A stretch of DNA of 64,000 bases, from NCBI GenBank assembly GCA_002049455.2, contig KV918812.1, positions 124,001 through 188,000 of the forward strand. Direction: 5' to 3'. A program made the translations under genes and the position numbers. The notes below the pieces were generated by a model. The model saw only the letters and a program-made list of their open reading frames with translations. It had not been told where the DNA came from and ran no database searches. This document shows positions 21,509 through 32,996 of this stretch, in pieces (position 1 is the first letter of the stretch; every line of letters begins with the position of its first letter). The DNA is from Porphyra umbilicalis (taxonomy: Eukaryota > Rhodophyta > Bangiophyceae > Bangiales > Bangiaceae).

Positions 21509-24500
21509 GCAAGCCACAGCACATAAGTATTAATCCTAAGCGATCGGTTCCCAGATTTTTCGCGCGACCATGTCTTGGGCCCGGCTGAAAACATTTCGTG
21601 GTCCGATCGGCACCATGTTGTCTGTTTCCAATGTCGCGCAGACATAGCTCGGTCAGGGCAATAACGTCTCTCAAGCTCCTGCTGGCACAGCAAGCGCCAG
21701 TGAGAGTCACAGGATCATCCACAACTGATGCTATTCGTGGAGGAGGTGTGCTACTTTACTGCGTTAGGGGGGCTATGTCGCCGGTTGTTGATATCGAGCT
21801 ATCCTGGACGGTGGACCCCACTCTCAGAACCTGTGTGGCGCGGTGTCCCTGTCAGTCGCTGTCAGCTCACAGTGCGGGAAGGTGCATTCGTGCAGCCGAC
21901 GGCGCTGCTCGCCATCAGGAAGAGCAGATTACGGCAAAGACCTCCGCCTCTGTCAAGGGCGGTGTCAGGCATCATGCTGTGATGGCTGCGCGCTCAGACC
22001 TTTGCTGTGCTGTGCGTGGGTGACTTGTTGGTAAAACCAGTGGCGTGCTTCTGCGTGAGGTGCTTGTAGACCGCGCGGAGTGGCGGTGCGTGTGAAGGCT
22101 TGGCTTTTTGGCAAGAATCTTGTGGTGTATAGTGGGGTGCAGTGGTGACTCGCTTCTTGTGTACTGCGAGTTCAGCCGACGCTGCAGCTGGTCTTTGTCT
22201 TCGTACCTTCTTTTTAACTCTTCTTCCCTGTGTTTGTCCCTGGCCTTGTATGTGTTTTGCACGATCAGTCGACTGTATGACTCTGTGATGGCTCAGTTCC
22301 TGGAGCCGACGTCCTACGACGTGGTGAGCATCTGGTGAAACAGGGACTGTGTGGGGGGAGCGGGGGGAATGTGAATGGGGGAGGTAGTTAGAGCTTGGAG
22401 GGAGAGGTGGCGCTACGAGAGAGAGGTGGCCATGGGAGGGGAAGGTGGCGGGGGGCGAGGGAGTTGGCGGGGGTGGCGAGAGAAAGTGGTAGTATCATGA
22501 ACACGACGCGCTTTCAAGCGTACGGCTGTCACATGTATCTCCTCGACCAGACATTCAGAACACTGTCATGAGTTTCCGACAACTGTATTCGTCTACGATG
22601 CTTCTTGTAGGTGATATCAAGACCTCTTTATGAGATAGTTTCTGTTACATTTTTGAAGAGTACGTCACAGACATCCCAGTTCGTCTTCGCCTGATACGAG
22701 AAGTGCCTTTTCAGTTCCCCATTTTCCGGTCCTGTGGCGGCGACCACACGAGATCTGTGTGCACAGCTGCGCCACGTGTTGGCGACGCGGGAGAGCTTGT
22801 TGGTCTGGACTGACACTCGCGAGTTGGAACGCATTTGGTTGTTCTTTCCGAGCGTGCTGCGTAAAGATTTTGACGAGGAATATTGGGTGGCATGAAATCG
22901 CCACTCGGCCGATCTCCGGGGCGTCTGAGTATCTACGCACTAAACTTCACGCGCGTATACGCACTTTCTTCATACGGTTGGGAACCCCTGGTTAATACAC
23001 TGTGAAGCGGCGCATAGAGCAAATATGAGCATATACAGTCATTACTCACTTGTATAAGGGGGTGGCGCACTTTGTAGCCCTCGTGCTAAATTACAAAAGA
23101 TTAGGCAACCTTGTCTGAATCTCAAACCATCACAATCAGAGGGCGGCAGTACGCTCGATCGTGGACTTGAGTTTCAATATTTAGGATCACGCACCCATGC
23201 ACAAGGAACTGCTTCTGGGCCGGTTCTGAACACGCCTAGTTAAGGCTGCTCTTCTGGGTCTGAGCTTTACACAGGCCAGATGAAAGCCAGGCTGTAACGT
23301 GATAAAAATCCACTGGTCGAGAGCGATTGGGACGCGTCCCAAGTTTCCTGGGTGCGTCCCAATTTTCTAGGCCTTCACAGCCTCTGTGAGACGAGTACGT
23401 AGTTTATACCCCAGGATGATCCGCGGTCGGCGTGCCGTGATCCACGGCGGATCCCGTCTTGCCCGCGCTTTTCTGCGCCTGTCGCTTGCAGGCGCTTTCA
23501 CAGGTGGCTTCGCAGTCGCTGTGCAGTTGCTGTATTACTGCGGTGGGGCTCGACATGGTGGATGACGATGACAACCGGACGTAAGTTTTTAGTCCATGTG
23601 TGCCCGTTGAAGATACCAATTGAGGGGGGGCAGGGGGGCAAGGAGCCGGAATGAGACACACATTGGCACGCTGCAGATCTGATGAGATAAAAAGGCTCAC
23701 CTGCTCTTCCCTATCCTCCCTCTATTCGCGGCCCGGCTCCACTGGTCATCCCGTACCGTTCCCATGTATGGTTCTCTTTCTCGTGACAAACACAGGGCAA
23801 CGATAACAGATATCGCGCAGGCGTTTCGCGGCAGGATATGGGCGTACGAATGCGTTGACTGCTATCGCCTTCTCCTCAAGCCAACTGCGGGGCAGGAGTG
23901 GGCAAAGTGGGCATTACACGTTGAGAACACCCCGGCGTTCCTCTCAGCGAGACCTGTCAGATGCGCCAAAGAACAGTCGGAGCGCGTTTATAGGGCCGTA
24001 GTTATGTCCCATCGCCAGTCGATAGAAGCGCAGCATCGTAGATGTTGCTCCGCCCATTTCCTTCCTGCGTGCGTAAGATGCCGTTAGGGACCATTTGCGT
24101 GGTCCGTGAGGGATTCAATTCGAGCCCGTTTTTGCATCATACAATCAAAAGCACCACGTCTGCACCGGCTCCTGAATGTCAACCTGAGCAGTGGAGGCTG
24201 AACACGTTGAATGTCGGCATGAAACAAGTGTGCCTATTTTTAAGGATAACCGTGATTGCTGACAACGGCGAGGGCGACCAATGGTCTGTCGCATTTGAAG
24301 CGGTGACCAACCGTGACCAACATTACTCTTGAAAACCCGGAAGAGCAGATACACTGGCTCTTAACTAGGCGTTTAAAGGGGTCCTGGCTGCAGTACATCG
24401 CCAATCTCAAGCCTACTTGACACCAGAGATTACTCGATCGCGGATCATCTGAGAATGATCGCGTCAACTGCGCTGCAAGTGCGGCGAGTCTTACGCGAGG

Positions 24501-24975
24501 GCGATCGAGTTGCGCTCAGTTATGTAATGGGTATTATATAAGCGGGATATAAATGAGTGCACAATGAATATATCGGCGGACGAGCACAATTTTCGCCAAC
24601 GATTTGACGATGTGTGTTCTGCCCAGTCAAAGCCGAATAGGAACCGTAGTCGATCGATTATTAGCGCCGAAGACAACGTGGCTGCTCTGGAGAGCGCCGT
24701 TTCCTAGAAAATGGTGTGAGCCCCGCTTGAAAATCTGAGGCACGACAGCCCACGCCTCACTGGCTCGCTCGCTGTGCAGGTCATGCCAATGGGCGTGACT
24801 TTTGCCGTACCACACAGCCTCGAGGCTTCTACGGCCATGGTTTTTTCGTCGCTATCTGTCCATCTTGTTTGCTCTTCCATAGCATTGCGATCGAGGACGT
24901 ACGGCCGAGCGCGTCGGTTGCCAGCGTCCCGAGCTCCCCCCGCCCCCCCCCCTTCCTCCAGTTCAAGTTGACAAG
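21509..24975. other. No gene recognised in 3.5 kb
   Basis: Mixed-composition DNA; a purine-rich G/A stretch occupies about 22340-22500. Short GGGACGCGTCCCA-type palindromic motifs lie near 23328-23365. No open frame over 110 codons with protein-like character was found. Confidence 0.5.
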
Positions 24976-25279
24976 CTAGTGTCTATTCTACCGAGTGCAT
25001 CATTTGGTGCCCTGGGCATCATTTGATGCACTTTTTTGGCACGACTTTTCTCGTGCTTCCCGGCCTTGCACGCTCCTTTTGACCACAGAAACGGACTCAG
25101 AGATATGTTTTGAATCTTGGGGGAACGCGGAGCCATCGTGCTACGGATACAAATGGGGGGTGCTCCAGACACCAAAACAGGGGGGTCGAACCGTCGTTAT
25201 CTGGCCCTGTGAGAGGCTGCATCATTTGATGCACCACCGGGCATCACTTGATGCCATTTCGCGGTAGAATAGACACTAG
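24976..25279. mobile_element. 304-bp MITE, copy 2
   Basis: Same length and architecture as 14584-14887: perfect 18-bp TIR CTAGTGTCTATTCTACCG at both ends, subterminal GCATCATTTGATGC-like motifs, and shared interior including GGGGGGTGCTCCAGA and GGGGGGTCGAACCGTCGTTA-like sequence. Non-coding. Confidence 0.85.
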
Positions 25280-25898
25280 TGCATGGAATCTCCCGTTTCC
25301 TGTGCTCCATGCACTCCCTCATTGTTTTTTTGCTTGACGGGCCATCAGCTGCCTGACACCCACCCCCTTGCTGCTCGAGTTAGTCCTCTTCCTTCGCCTC
25401 TTTGGGGACCCTCCGCTGTCTTCCAGTGCTCCCTCCCCCCCCCCCCCTCGACGACAGTCATGGTTGCGTCGACCTATCTCCCGTCAATTCCTATTTTCAG
25501 CCTCCTGGAAGATGCTGCGTCGCTGTCGGAGGCCCAGAAACTGCCAAGATCACCAACAGTGACACCTTGTATGGACACAGACATGGTGAAGGGCCACGTT
25601 CTGACAGCTTCGTCTCTTGGTGTGCTGTCCATCGTCACAGTCTCGTCGAGCCACCTCTTTCCCAGCAGCATATTGAAACGTGCTTCTTGTCACGGTCCAT
25701 CTCGTTCTCCGCTCGCTGGTCCCCCTCAGGTTGGTGACCTGATGCAATTAGCAGCACCTTGACAGCTGGAAGGTGGTCGCCGGCCACGTGCACAGCACAC
25801 AGGGCCCAGAGTGCCAGGCGGCTTGATGCGGAACCGCCATGGCAGCTGTCATGGCAACTACAGCTGCGAATTACACCACCTGCGCAAACGGTGGGATC
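25280..25898. other. No gene recognised; pre-insertion flank of element A
   Basis: A frame of ~160 codons (25283-25762, +) shows no motif. The last five bases, GGATC (25894-25898), are the left target duplication of element A. Confidence 0.5.
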
Positions 25899-26291
25899 TG
25901 TAGCATATCTCTGCTCCCAGTTGGCAATTAGCCACGAGTAGCCCCCTTGACTGGCTGAATCCACGGCTTTGTGTGACTCGGCTTGTGGCACGCCCTTTGG
26001 GGGATTACTTCCGCATTGTTTATTTTTTTTTGCTTGTTTGCTTGCCTGTCTTATCTGTCTGCCGGCACTCATTACGATCGATTGATCGGACGGTCGATCG
26101 ACCAGTGCCGTTGCTTGTATTAAACCACCGTGGGTCCGGGGTCGCCGTCGTGGGCGCCACCCGGCTCCCCATCGGACGCCCTTCAACAAAAGGTCTTCTT
26201 CCTCGCCGCGACGGCGATAGAACTCGCTTTATTGCTTGGCTACGGTCGGTCTCAGTACAATGGTAATTTAATTAACGTTATTAATACCACA
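25899..26291 (+). repeat. 5' LTR of element A
   Basis: 393 bp, TGTAGCATATCT...TTAATACCACA. Contains a TATTAAA motif (in GCTTGTATTAAACCACC) that could serve as a TATA-like promoter element; this is inference. All four LTRs of the nested pair align end to end. Confidence 0.95.
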
Positions 26292-26293
26292 TT

Positions 26294-26312
26294 TGGTGGA
26301 GCAGCAGGGGAT
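26294..26312 (+). other. Candidate primer-binding site, element A
   Basis: TGGTGGAGCAGCAGGGGAT begins two bases after the LTR and starts with TGG, complementary to the CCA end of a tRNA. The same sequence follows the 5' LTR of B (31118 onward). The priming tRNA was not identified. Confidence 0.5.
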
Positions 26313-26521
26313 ACCCTCGCCTTCATCGTGCCTCGCGGCCCGGTGTCCCCGAGAACTTTCTCGCTGCCTCGTGGCATTGTGACGGTGTCGATACGGTCGT
26401 TTGGCGCGCGGGGCGTAAGCCATCGACTTGTGGGCGTGGTGCCGGGGGCATCACGGTTGAGATCTCCGACGTTGGCGCGCAGGGCGTAAGCCAAGTCGGA
26501 ACACTTTGATCAGGGCCCAGT

Positions 26522-28167
26522 TTGTCTGCTGGTGCTACCGGCGGCAATCGGCGAGCCAGAAACGGCAAGTTGCCAGCTGGCTACCGGCCGCCAGGCGGGG
26601 GACAAGGCACTTCTGCCGCCTCCGACGCCCCCACGGACGGTGCTCCAACTCCTCCCATCCCTGCGGATCAAGCCGCCTCTGGGCAGATGCAGGTGGTGGA
26701 GAGCCTGAAGGCGGCCGTTGAAGCACTTCAGCGACGCCTAACGGCCCAAGAACAGACTAACGAGTCTCTGGCGCGAGCCAATGACAAGTTGGTCGACGAC
26801 GTCGAGGCCCTGCGCAAGGTCGACTCCCATGAGGAGGAGCGCTGTGTGGCTATGTCTCGCCGCTGGTCGGGCGACAAGACCAAGGATTTCAAGAAGACGA
26901 GCAAGGTGATCAAGGACAATGCCGTCCGTAAGGACGCTCCGGCTCACGCCGCGCTTTCCTCATCTTCCGACGATTCCGCTTCTGGGTCGAGCCCGACGTC
27001 GTCAGACGACGGCAACCCCAACGCGACGGACACGTCCTCTTCGGACGATGGCCACGGGCCCCCACACCCGCCGTCGCCCCCAAGTGGGTCCTCGCCAAGC
27101 GAAAGCTCGAGCGAGTCGGACGCTGCCGCGCGCAAGCGCCCCGCGACCCCCACCAAACGGAAGGAGCGACTTGAAAAAGCCGATCGGATCAAGGTGATTC
27201 GCCCGGCTGATAGCCGCTTCAAGACACTCCTGGACTACAGGACGCACACCTGATCCGCCGTCAACTGACGTATACGCCTTAAGAGGCACAGCGGTCGCAC
27301 CGTCTCAACAAACGTTTGGACGGAGCGCTCCATGGGCAACAGCCATTCACGGGAGCCCTGCCCTTGGGCATCTTCACGTTCTTGACGACCTTTCGCCGCG
27401 CATGCGACGCGGCTGGGCTCACGCACGGTCAAGCACTTCCGCTTATGGTCTTCCGACTAGCCGGCAACGCCAAGATGGCCTTCTCCGGCGCGCTTAACAG
27501 CACCCTCGGACGTAAGCGTTACGCCACCCGTACCTACGGAGATGCCGTCAACTGGCTTCTGTCGAAGTATGCGACACACGCAACTATGGCTAACGCCTAT
27601 CAAGACATCATGACGATGAAACAACAAGACAACGAGGCGCCCACGGCCTTTGGTCATCGCGTGGAAACGCAATGCGACCTCCTGAACGGTTTGTTCGACA
27701 TCCAAGACGTTAAGGACGTCTTCATCACTGGTCTTTCGGACCTGGTGCAAGCGCACGTCCGGGTACTGAACGACCAGTTCCCCGACCGAACCCTGTCTGA
27801 GACGGTCGCCACCGCCCAGATGTATTGGGACGGTACGAACAAGTTGCGTTTACAACTCAAGATGACCCGCCCAACGGCGATCAAAGTCGCTTACGCGACA
27901 CAAGACCAGCGGACGACGACGGAACGACCGTTCACACCGGTTCGCACCCCGCCGCCCCCTCGGGCCGCCGTCCCTCAAGCCAATCGGGCTGACATCTATT
28001 ACAACTGTAACAAGCCGGGGCACTTCGCCGCACAGTGTGCCGAGCCTTATCGCCCTCGCGAGCGTCGGCAACCGCCTATCGGCGTTCATGCCCTTGCCGA
28101 CGGTAACGTCGAAGAAGACCAAATCGAGCATCCGGCCGACACCGTGGACGACTCGAAAAACGTCTAG
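26522..28167 (+). pseudogene. gag: gag of element A, broken
   Basis: Two ORF segments correspond to gag of element B. The first (26522-27253) has a Gly/Pro-rich start, a coiled-coil-like segment (VVESLKAAVEALQRRL) and an acidic Ser/Asp-rich region; its initiator is TTG where B has ATG. A one-base deletion near 27246 shifts the frame. The second (to TAG 28165-28167) carries the capsid-like region (GDAVNWLLSKYATHATMANA) and a nucleocapsid knuckle whose first Cys is Tyr (YYNCNKPGHFAAQC), so zinc binding is probably lost. The TAA separating the segments in B is also present here. Confidence 0.85.
28155..28161 (+). promoter_or_regulatory. Candidate -1 frameshift site at gag end, element A
   Basis: GAAAAAC immediately precedes GTC and the gag TAG, and pol is in the -1 frame relative to gag. 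The heptamer is not a perfect X XXY YYZ slippery site because the first base is G. Identical in element B (32979-32985). Confidence 0.35.
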
Positions 28168-28172
28168 GCCGG

Positions 28173-30723
28173 GTGCCCGACCTGGGGTTGCCCGGCGGAA
28201 CGCGAAAGCGTACGGTGACAAGACCCTTACGTCGTGCCCTTCGGCACTATGAGATCGCAGCCACGTTAGGCCCATACCTGCGCGTAATGCGAAGTTGCCG
28301 CCTTGTCTTAGACACGGGCGCCGGGGTGAACATAGTGCGAACTAGTGTTCTCCCTTCGAACTGGATGGCTTACGCCGAAGAGTTGACAACGCTTCTGCGC
28401 ATCCGAGATGCAAACAACAATCGTCTTGTGACGAAGTATGCCATGCATCTGTATGTAGACACCGGAGGTGTGCGTCTATTTGACCGGTTCCTCGTTTCCG
28501 ACAACTTGTCAGTCCCGTGCATTCTTGGCACCGAGTTCATTGAACAAAATATCGAGGGCATCTTGCCGCGCTCGCGCAAGATCGTCTGGCAAGAGCACGT
28601 GCGATGCACGGAAGAGCAACCTCGGCCAACGCCGATCTTAGCTTCTCTTAACGACAGCGCGTGGGACCGCCACTGGCAAGATAAACCCGCTCGGGTTCGA
28701 GCCTGCAAACAGGTGCGTGTCAACGGACACAAGGAGGAGTGGATCATGGCCACGTGCGACACGCCTGGTATGGTTACCATCACACCGAACATTCGGTTGT
28801 GCCGACACAAGTCCATGGCAGTCGCCCGCGGCATCGCCATCGTCAAACCGGACGAACCATTCCTGGTCAAGTTATGCAACTTCGGCAAGGACCAAGTCAT
28901 TGTTCGCAAGAACTCTACCTTGGGGTTTGCAGAACCCTACCAAGGGCCGATGCTTTCCGCCGTCTTGGATGACAACACCCCAAAGGGTGGAACCGATAAC
29001 TCATCGGACGACGCGAGTCGTGACCCACTCGAGGACCTCGACCTCAGTGAGGCACCCGAGTACCTGCACAAGCAGATTACAGACATGCTTAAGACGCATT
29101 CGGCTATGTGGGATGGAACCCTTGGCGTCATCCGTGCTACGGAGCACGCCATCGTCACTCCTCCCGACGCTCTGCCCATACGGGCCCAACCCTACCAAAC
29201 CGGGCCGTTCAAACGGCAGATCATCGCTGATCAGATCAACAAGATGTTGAAGCTCAACGTCATTGCCCCTAGCCATAGTGCTTGGGCAAGCCCCGTGGTA
29301 ATTGTACCGGAGAAGAACGGCAAAGCCCGGTTCTGTGTCGACTATCGTCGGTTAAACAACATCACCAAGAAGGATGCTTATCTCTTGCCTCGGATGGAGG
29401 ACTGCCTCGAATCCTTGGGAGATGCCCAGGTGTTTACGTCTCTCGACTGCACCGCGCGGTACTGGCAAGTACCCTTACGCAACGACGACCAACAGAAGAC
29501 GGCGTTCACGACGCACTGTGGTGTATACCACTGGTAATCCATGCCGTTCGGCTTGACAAACGCGCCCGCTACCTTCCAGCGCGCGTTGGATATTATCCTC
29601 TCGGGTTTGAAGTGGCAGATACGCCTTGTCTACCCAGACGATGTCATCATCTTCTCCGCAAACGCGGAACAACACGTCAAAGACGTTGACACGGTTCTTC
29701 ACCGTCACCAAGAAGCCGGGGTTACCCTCAACTTGGAAAAGTGCACGTGGTTCTCCGATGAGGTCGAGTACCTAGGACACATTGTCCGCCCCGGGCAACT
29801 GCACGTGCACAACAAGAACGTGGATGCTCTGAAGCATGCCAAGTTCCCAGCCACAAAGACCCAGCTGAAAAGCTTCTTGGGCATGTGCAACGTCTATCGA
29901 CGGTTTGTCAAAGACTTTGCCAAACGAGCAAAGACCCTGAACGCCCTGACTAGGGCCGAGATCCCACCGGATTTAGCACCTCCGACGGACGTGGCTATCG
30001 CCGCCTTCGAGGACCTTCGCAACGCACTGTTGTGCCGACCGGTACTTGCCTTGCCGACGGCCAATCGGAAGCTCGTCGTTGACGTGGACGCATGCGCCGA
30101 CCAAGTTGGTTGTACCCTCCTCCAAGAGGAGCCGGGCGAACTGCTTCACCCTGTCGGGTACTGGAACCGAGGACTCACTGCTGCAGGGCAAAACTACTCC
30201 ACCACTGAGCGAGAATGCCTCGGCGTCGTGTAGGCTGTCCTCAAGTTGAGGCACTTCCTCGACGGGCAACGGTTCCTCATCCGAACGGATCACCAAGCGC
30301 TTAGCTGGATCTACAGCACAACCGACTCAAGCGGACGCTTGATGCGATGGCGACTTTGCCTCTCCGAATACACATTCGATATGGTTTATAAACCAGGTGC
30401 ATCGCACCACTTGCCCGACTTCCTGTCGCGCGCCTCTACGGTGGCGCCGCCAGAAGATATCCATGATGATATACCTTGTCTGGCATTGGCCGAGACGGCC
30501 AACGGCTTAAGAACGGGGAGGTACACGGGTACCGACACACCGGAACCGGTGGAGTTCGACGATGTTGTCGAAGCACAACAGACGACTTCTGCGTCGAGAT
30601 GTCCACTCGCGTGGAGCGCGGAACGGCCAAGGCCTTCTTCCGCGATGAGCATCACGCTCTGTACCGCCGTGCGCCTTACGGCAATCAACTGGTTATTCCA
30701 AAGTCTCGACGCGAACGCGTGTT
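28173..30723 (+). pseudogene. pol: pol of element A, part 1 (protease, RT, RNase H), broken
   Basis: Contains the retropepsin motif VLDTGAGVNIV, RT with FCVDYRRLNNITKKDAYLLP and the catalytic box as VYPDD (B has VYLDD), and RNase H (VVDVDACADQVGC). It is disabled by TAA 29535-29537 (B has TTA, Leu), TAG 30231-30233 (B has TGG, Trp) and a 4-base deletion near 30583. The frame is then cut at 30723 by insertion of element B, directly before the integrase zinc-binding region, and resumes at 39132. Confidence 0.9.
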
Positions 30724-31115
30724 TGTAGCATATCTCAGCTCCCAATTGGCAATTAGCCACGAGTAGCCCCCTTGACTTGCTGAATCCACGGATTTGTGTG
30801 ACTCGGCTTGTGGCACGCCCTTTGGGGGGTTACTTCCGCATTGTTTATGTTTATTGCTTGTTTGCTTGCCTGTCTTATCTGTCTGCCGGCACTCAATACG
30901 ATCGCTTGATCGGATGGTCGATCGACCAGTGCCGTTGTTTGTATTAAACCACCGTGGGTCCGGGGTCGCCGTCGTGGGCGCCACCCGGCTCCCCATCGGA
31001 TGCCCTTCAACAAAAGGTCTTCTTCCTCGCCGCGACGGCGATAGAACTCGCTTTATTGCTTGGCTACGGTCGGTCTCAGTACACTGGTAATTGAACTAAC
31101 ATTATTAATACCACA
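30724..31115 (+). repeat. 5' LTR of element B
   Basis: 392 bp, TGTAGCATATCTCAGC...TTAATACCACA, preceded by GTGTT. Confidence 0.95.
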
Positions 31116-31344
31116 TTTGGTGGAGCAGCAGGGGATACCCTCGCCTTCATCGTGCCTCGCGGCACGGTGTCCCCGAGAACTTTCTCGCTGCCTCGTGGCA
31201 TTGTGACGGTGTCGATACGGTCGTTTGGCGCGCGGGGCGTAAGCCATCGACTTGTGGGCGTGGTGCCGGGGGCATCACGGTTGAGATCTCCGACGTTGGC
31301 GCGCAGGGCGTAAGCCAAGTCGGAACACTTGTTCAGGTCCCAGT

Positions 31345-32991
31345 ATGTCTACTGGTGGTACCGGCAGCAATCGGCCAGCCAGAGACGGCAAGTTGCCATC
31401 TGGCTACCGGCCGTCGGGCGGGGGACAAGGCACTCCTGCCGCCTCCGACGCCCCCACGGACGGTGCTCCAACTCCTCCCATCCCTGCGGATCAAGCCGCC
31501 TCTGGGCAGACGCAGGTGGTGGAGAGCCTGAAGGCGGCCGTTGAAGCACTTCAGCGACGCCTAACGGCCCAAGAACAGACTAACGAGTCTCTGGCGCGAG
31601 CCAATGACAAGTTGGTCGACGACGTCGAGGCCCTGCGCAATGTCGACTCCCATGAGGAGGAACGCCGTGTGGCTAAGTCTCGCCGCCAGTCGGGCGACAA
31701 GACCAAGGACGTCAAGAAGACGAACAAGGTGATCAAGGACAAGTCCGTCCGCAAGGACGCTCCGGCTAACGCCGCGCTTTCCTCATCTTCCGACGATTCC
31801 GCTTCTGGGTCGAGCCCGACGTCGTCAGACGACGACAACCCCAACGCGACGGACACGTCCTCTTCGGACGATGGCCACGGGCCCCCACACCCGCCGTCGC
31901 CCCCAAGTGGGTCCTCGCCGAGCGAAAGCTCGAGCGAGTCGGACGCTGCCGCGCGCAAGCGCCCCGCGCCCCCCACCAAACGGAAGGAGCGACTTGAAAA
32001 AGCCGATAGGATCAAGGTTATCCGCCCGGCTAATAGCCGCTTCAAGGCACTCCTGGACTACAGGACGTACTTCCTGATCCGCCGTCAACTGACGTATACG
32101 CCTTAAGAGGCACAGCGGTCGCACCGTCTCAACAAACGTTTGGACGGAGCGCTCCATGGGCAACAGCCATTCACGGGAGCCCTGCCCTTGGGCATCTTCA
32201 CGTTCTTGACGACCTTTCGCCGCGCGTGCGACGCGGCTGGGCTGACGCACGGTCAAGCCCTTCCGCTTATGGTCTTTCGACTAGCCGGCAACGCCAAGAT
32301 GGCCTTCTCCGGCGCGCTTAACAGCACCCTCGGACGTAAGCGTTACGCCACCCGTACCTACGGAGATGCCGTCAACTGGCTTCTGTCGAAGTATGCGACA
32401 CACGCAACTATGGCTAACGCCTATCAAGACATCATGACGATGAAACAACAAGACAACGAGGCGCCCACGGCCTTTGGTCATCGCGTGGAAACGCAATGCG
32501 ACCTCCTGAACGGTTTGTTCGACATCCAAGACGTTAAGGACGTCTTCATCACTGGTCTTTCGGACCTGGTGCAAGCGCACGTCCGGGTACTGAACGACCA
32601 GTTCCCCGACCGAACCCTGTCTGAGACGGTCGCCACCGCCCAGATGTATTGGGACGGTACGAACAAGTTGCGTTTACAACTCAAGATGACCCGCCCAACG
32701 GCGATCAAAGTCGCTTACGCGACACAAGACCAGCGGACGACGACGGAACGACCGTTCACACCGGTTCGCACCCCGCCGCCCCCTCGGGCTGCCGTCCCTC
32801 AAGCCAATCGGGCTGACATCTGTTACAACTGTAACAAGCCGGGGCACTTCGCCGCACAGTGTGCCGAGCCTTATCGCCCTCGCGAGCGTCGGCAACCGCC
32901 TATCGGCGTTCATGCCCTTGCCGACGGTAACGTCGAAGAAGACCAAATCGAGCATCCGGCCGACACCGTGGACGACTCGAAAAACGTCTAG
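31345..32991 (+). CDS. gag: Gag polyprotein, element B (one in-frame TAA)
   Basis: From ATG 31345 one frame runs to TAG 32989-32991, interrupted only by TAA 32104-32106. The first 253 codons hold a Gly/Pro-rich start, a heptad-like segment (VVESLKAAVEALQRRLTAQE) and a Ser/Asp-rich acidic region before a basic stretch (KRKERLEKADRIKVIRPA). The second segment holds the capsid-like helical region (LTTFRRACDAAGLTHGQALP ... GDAVNWLLSKYATH) and a complete CCHC zinc knuckle, CYNCNKPGHFAAQC. In Ty3/Gypsy elements Gag forms the particle that packages the RNA. The TAA is shared with element A, so it predates both insertions; either this lineage moves in trans or the stop is read through. Pol follows in the -1 frame. 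Confidence 0.9.
32979..32985 (+). promoter_or_regulatory. Candidate -1 frameshift site at gag end, element B
   Basis: GAAAAAC spans the last two sense codons but one of gag. The pol frame is open from just after a TAA near 32928, so the overlap is about 60 bases and a -1 shift here would fuse Gag to Pol. Conserved in A, but not a canonical slippery heptamer. Confidence 0.35.
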
Positions 32992-32996
32992 GCCGG

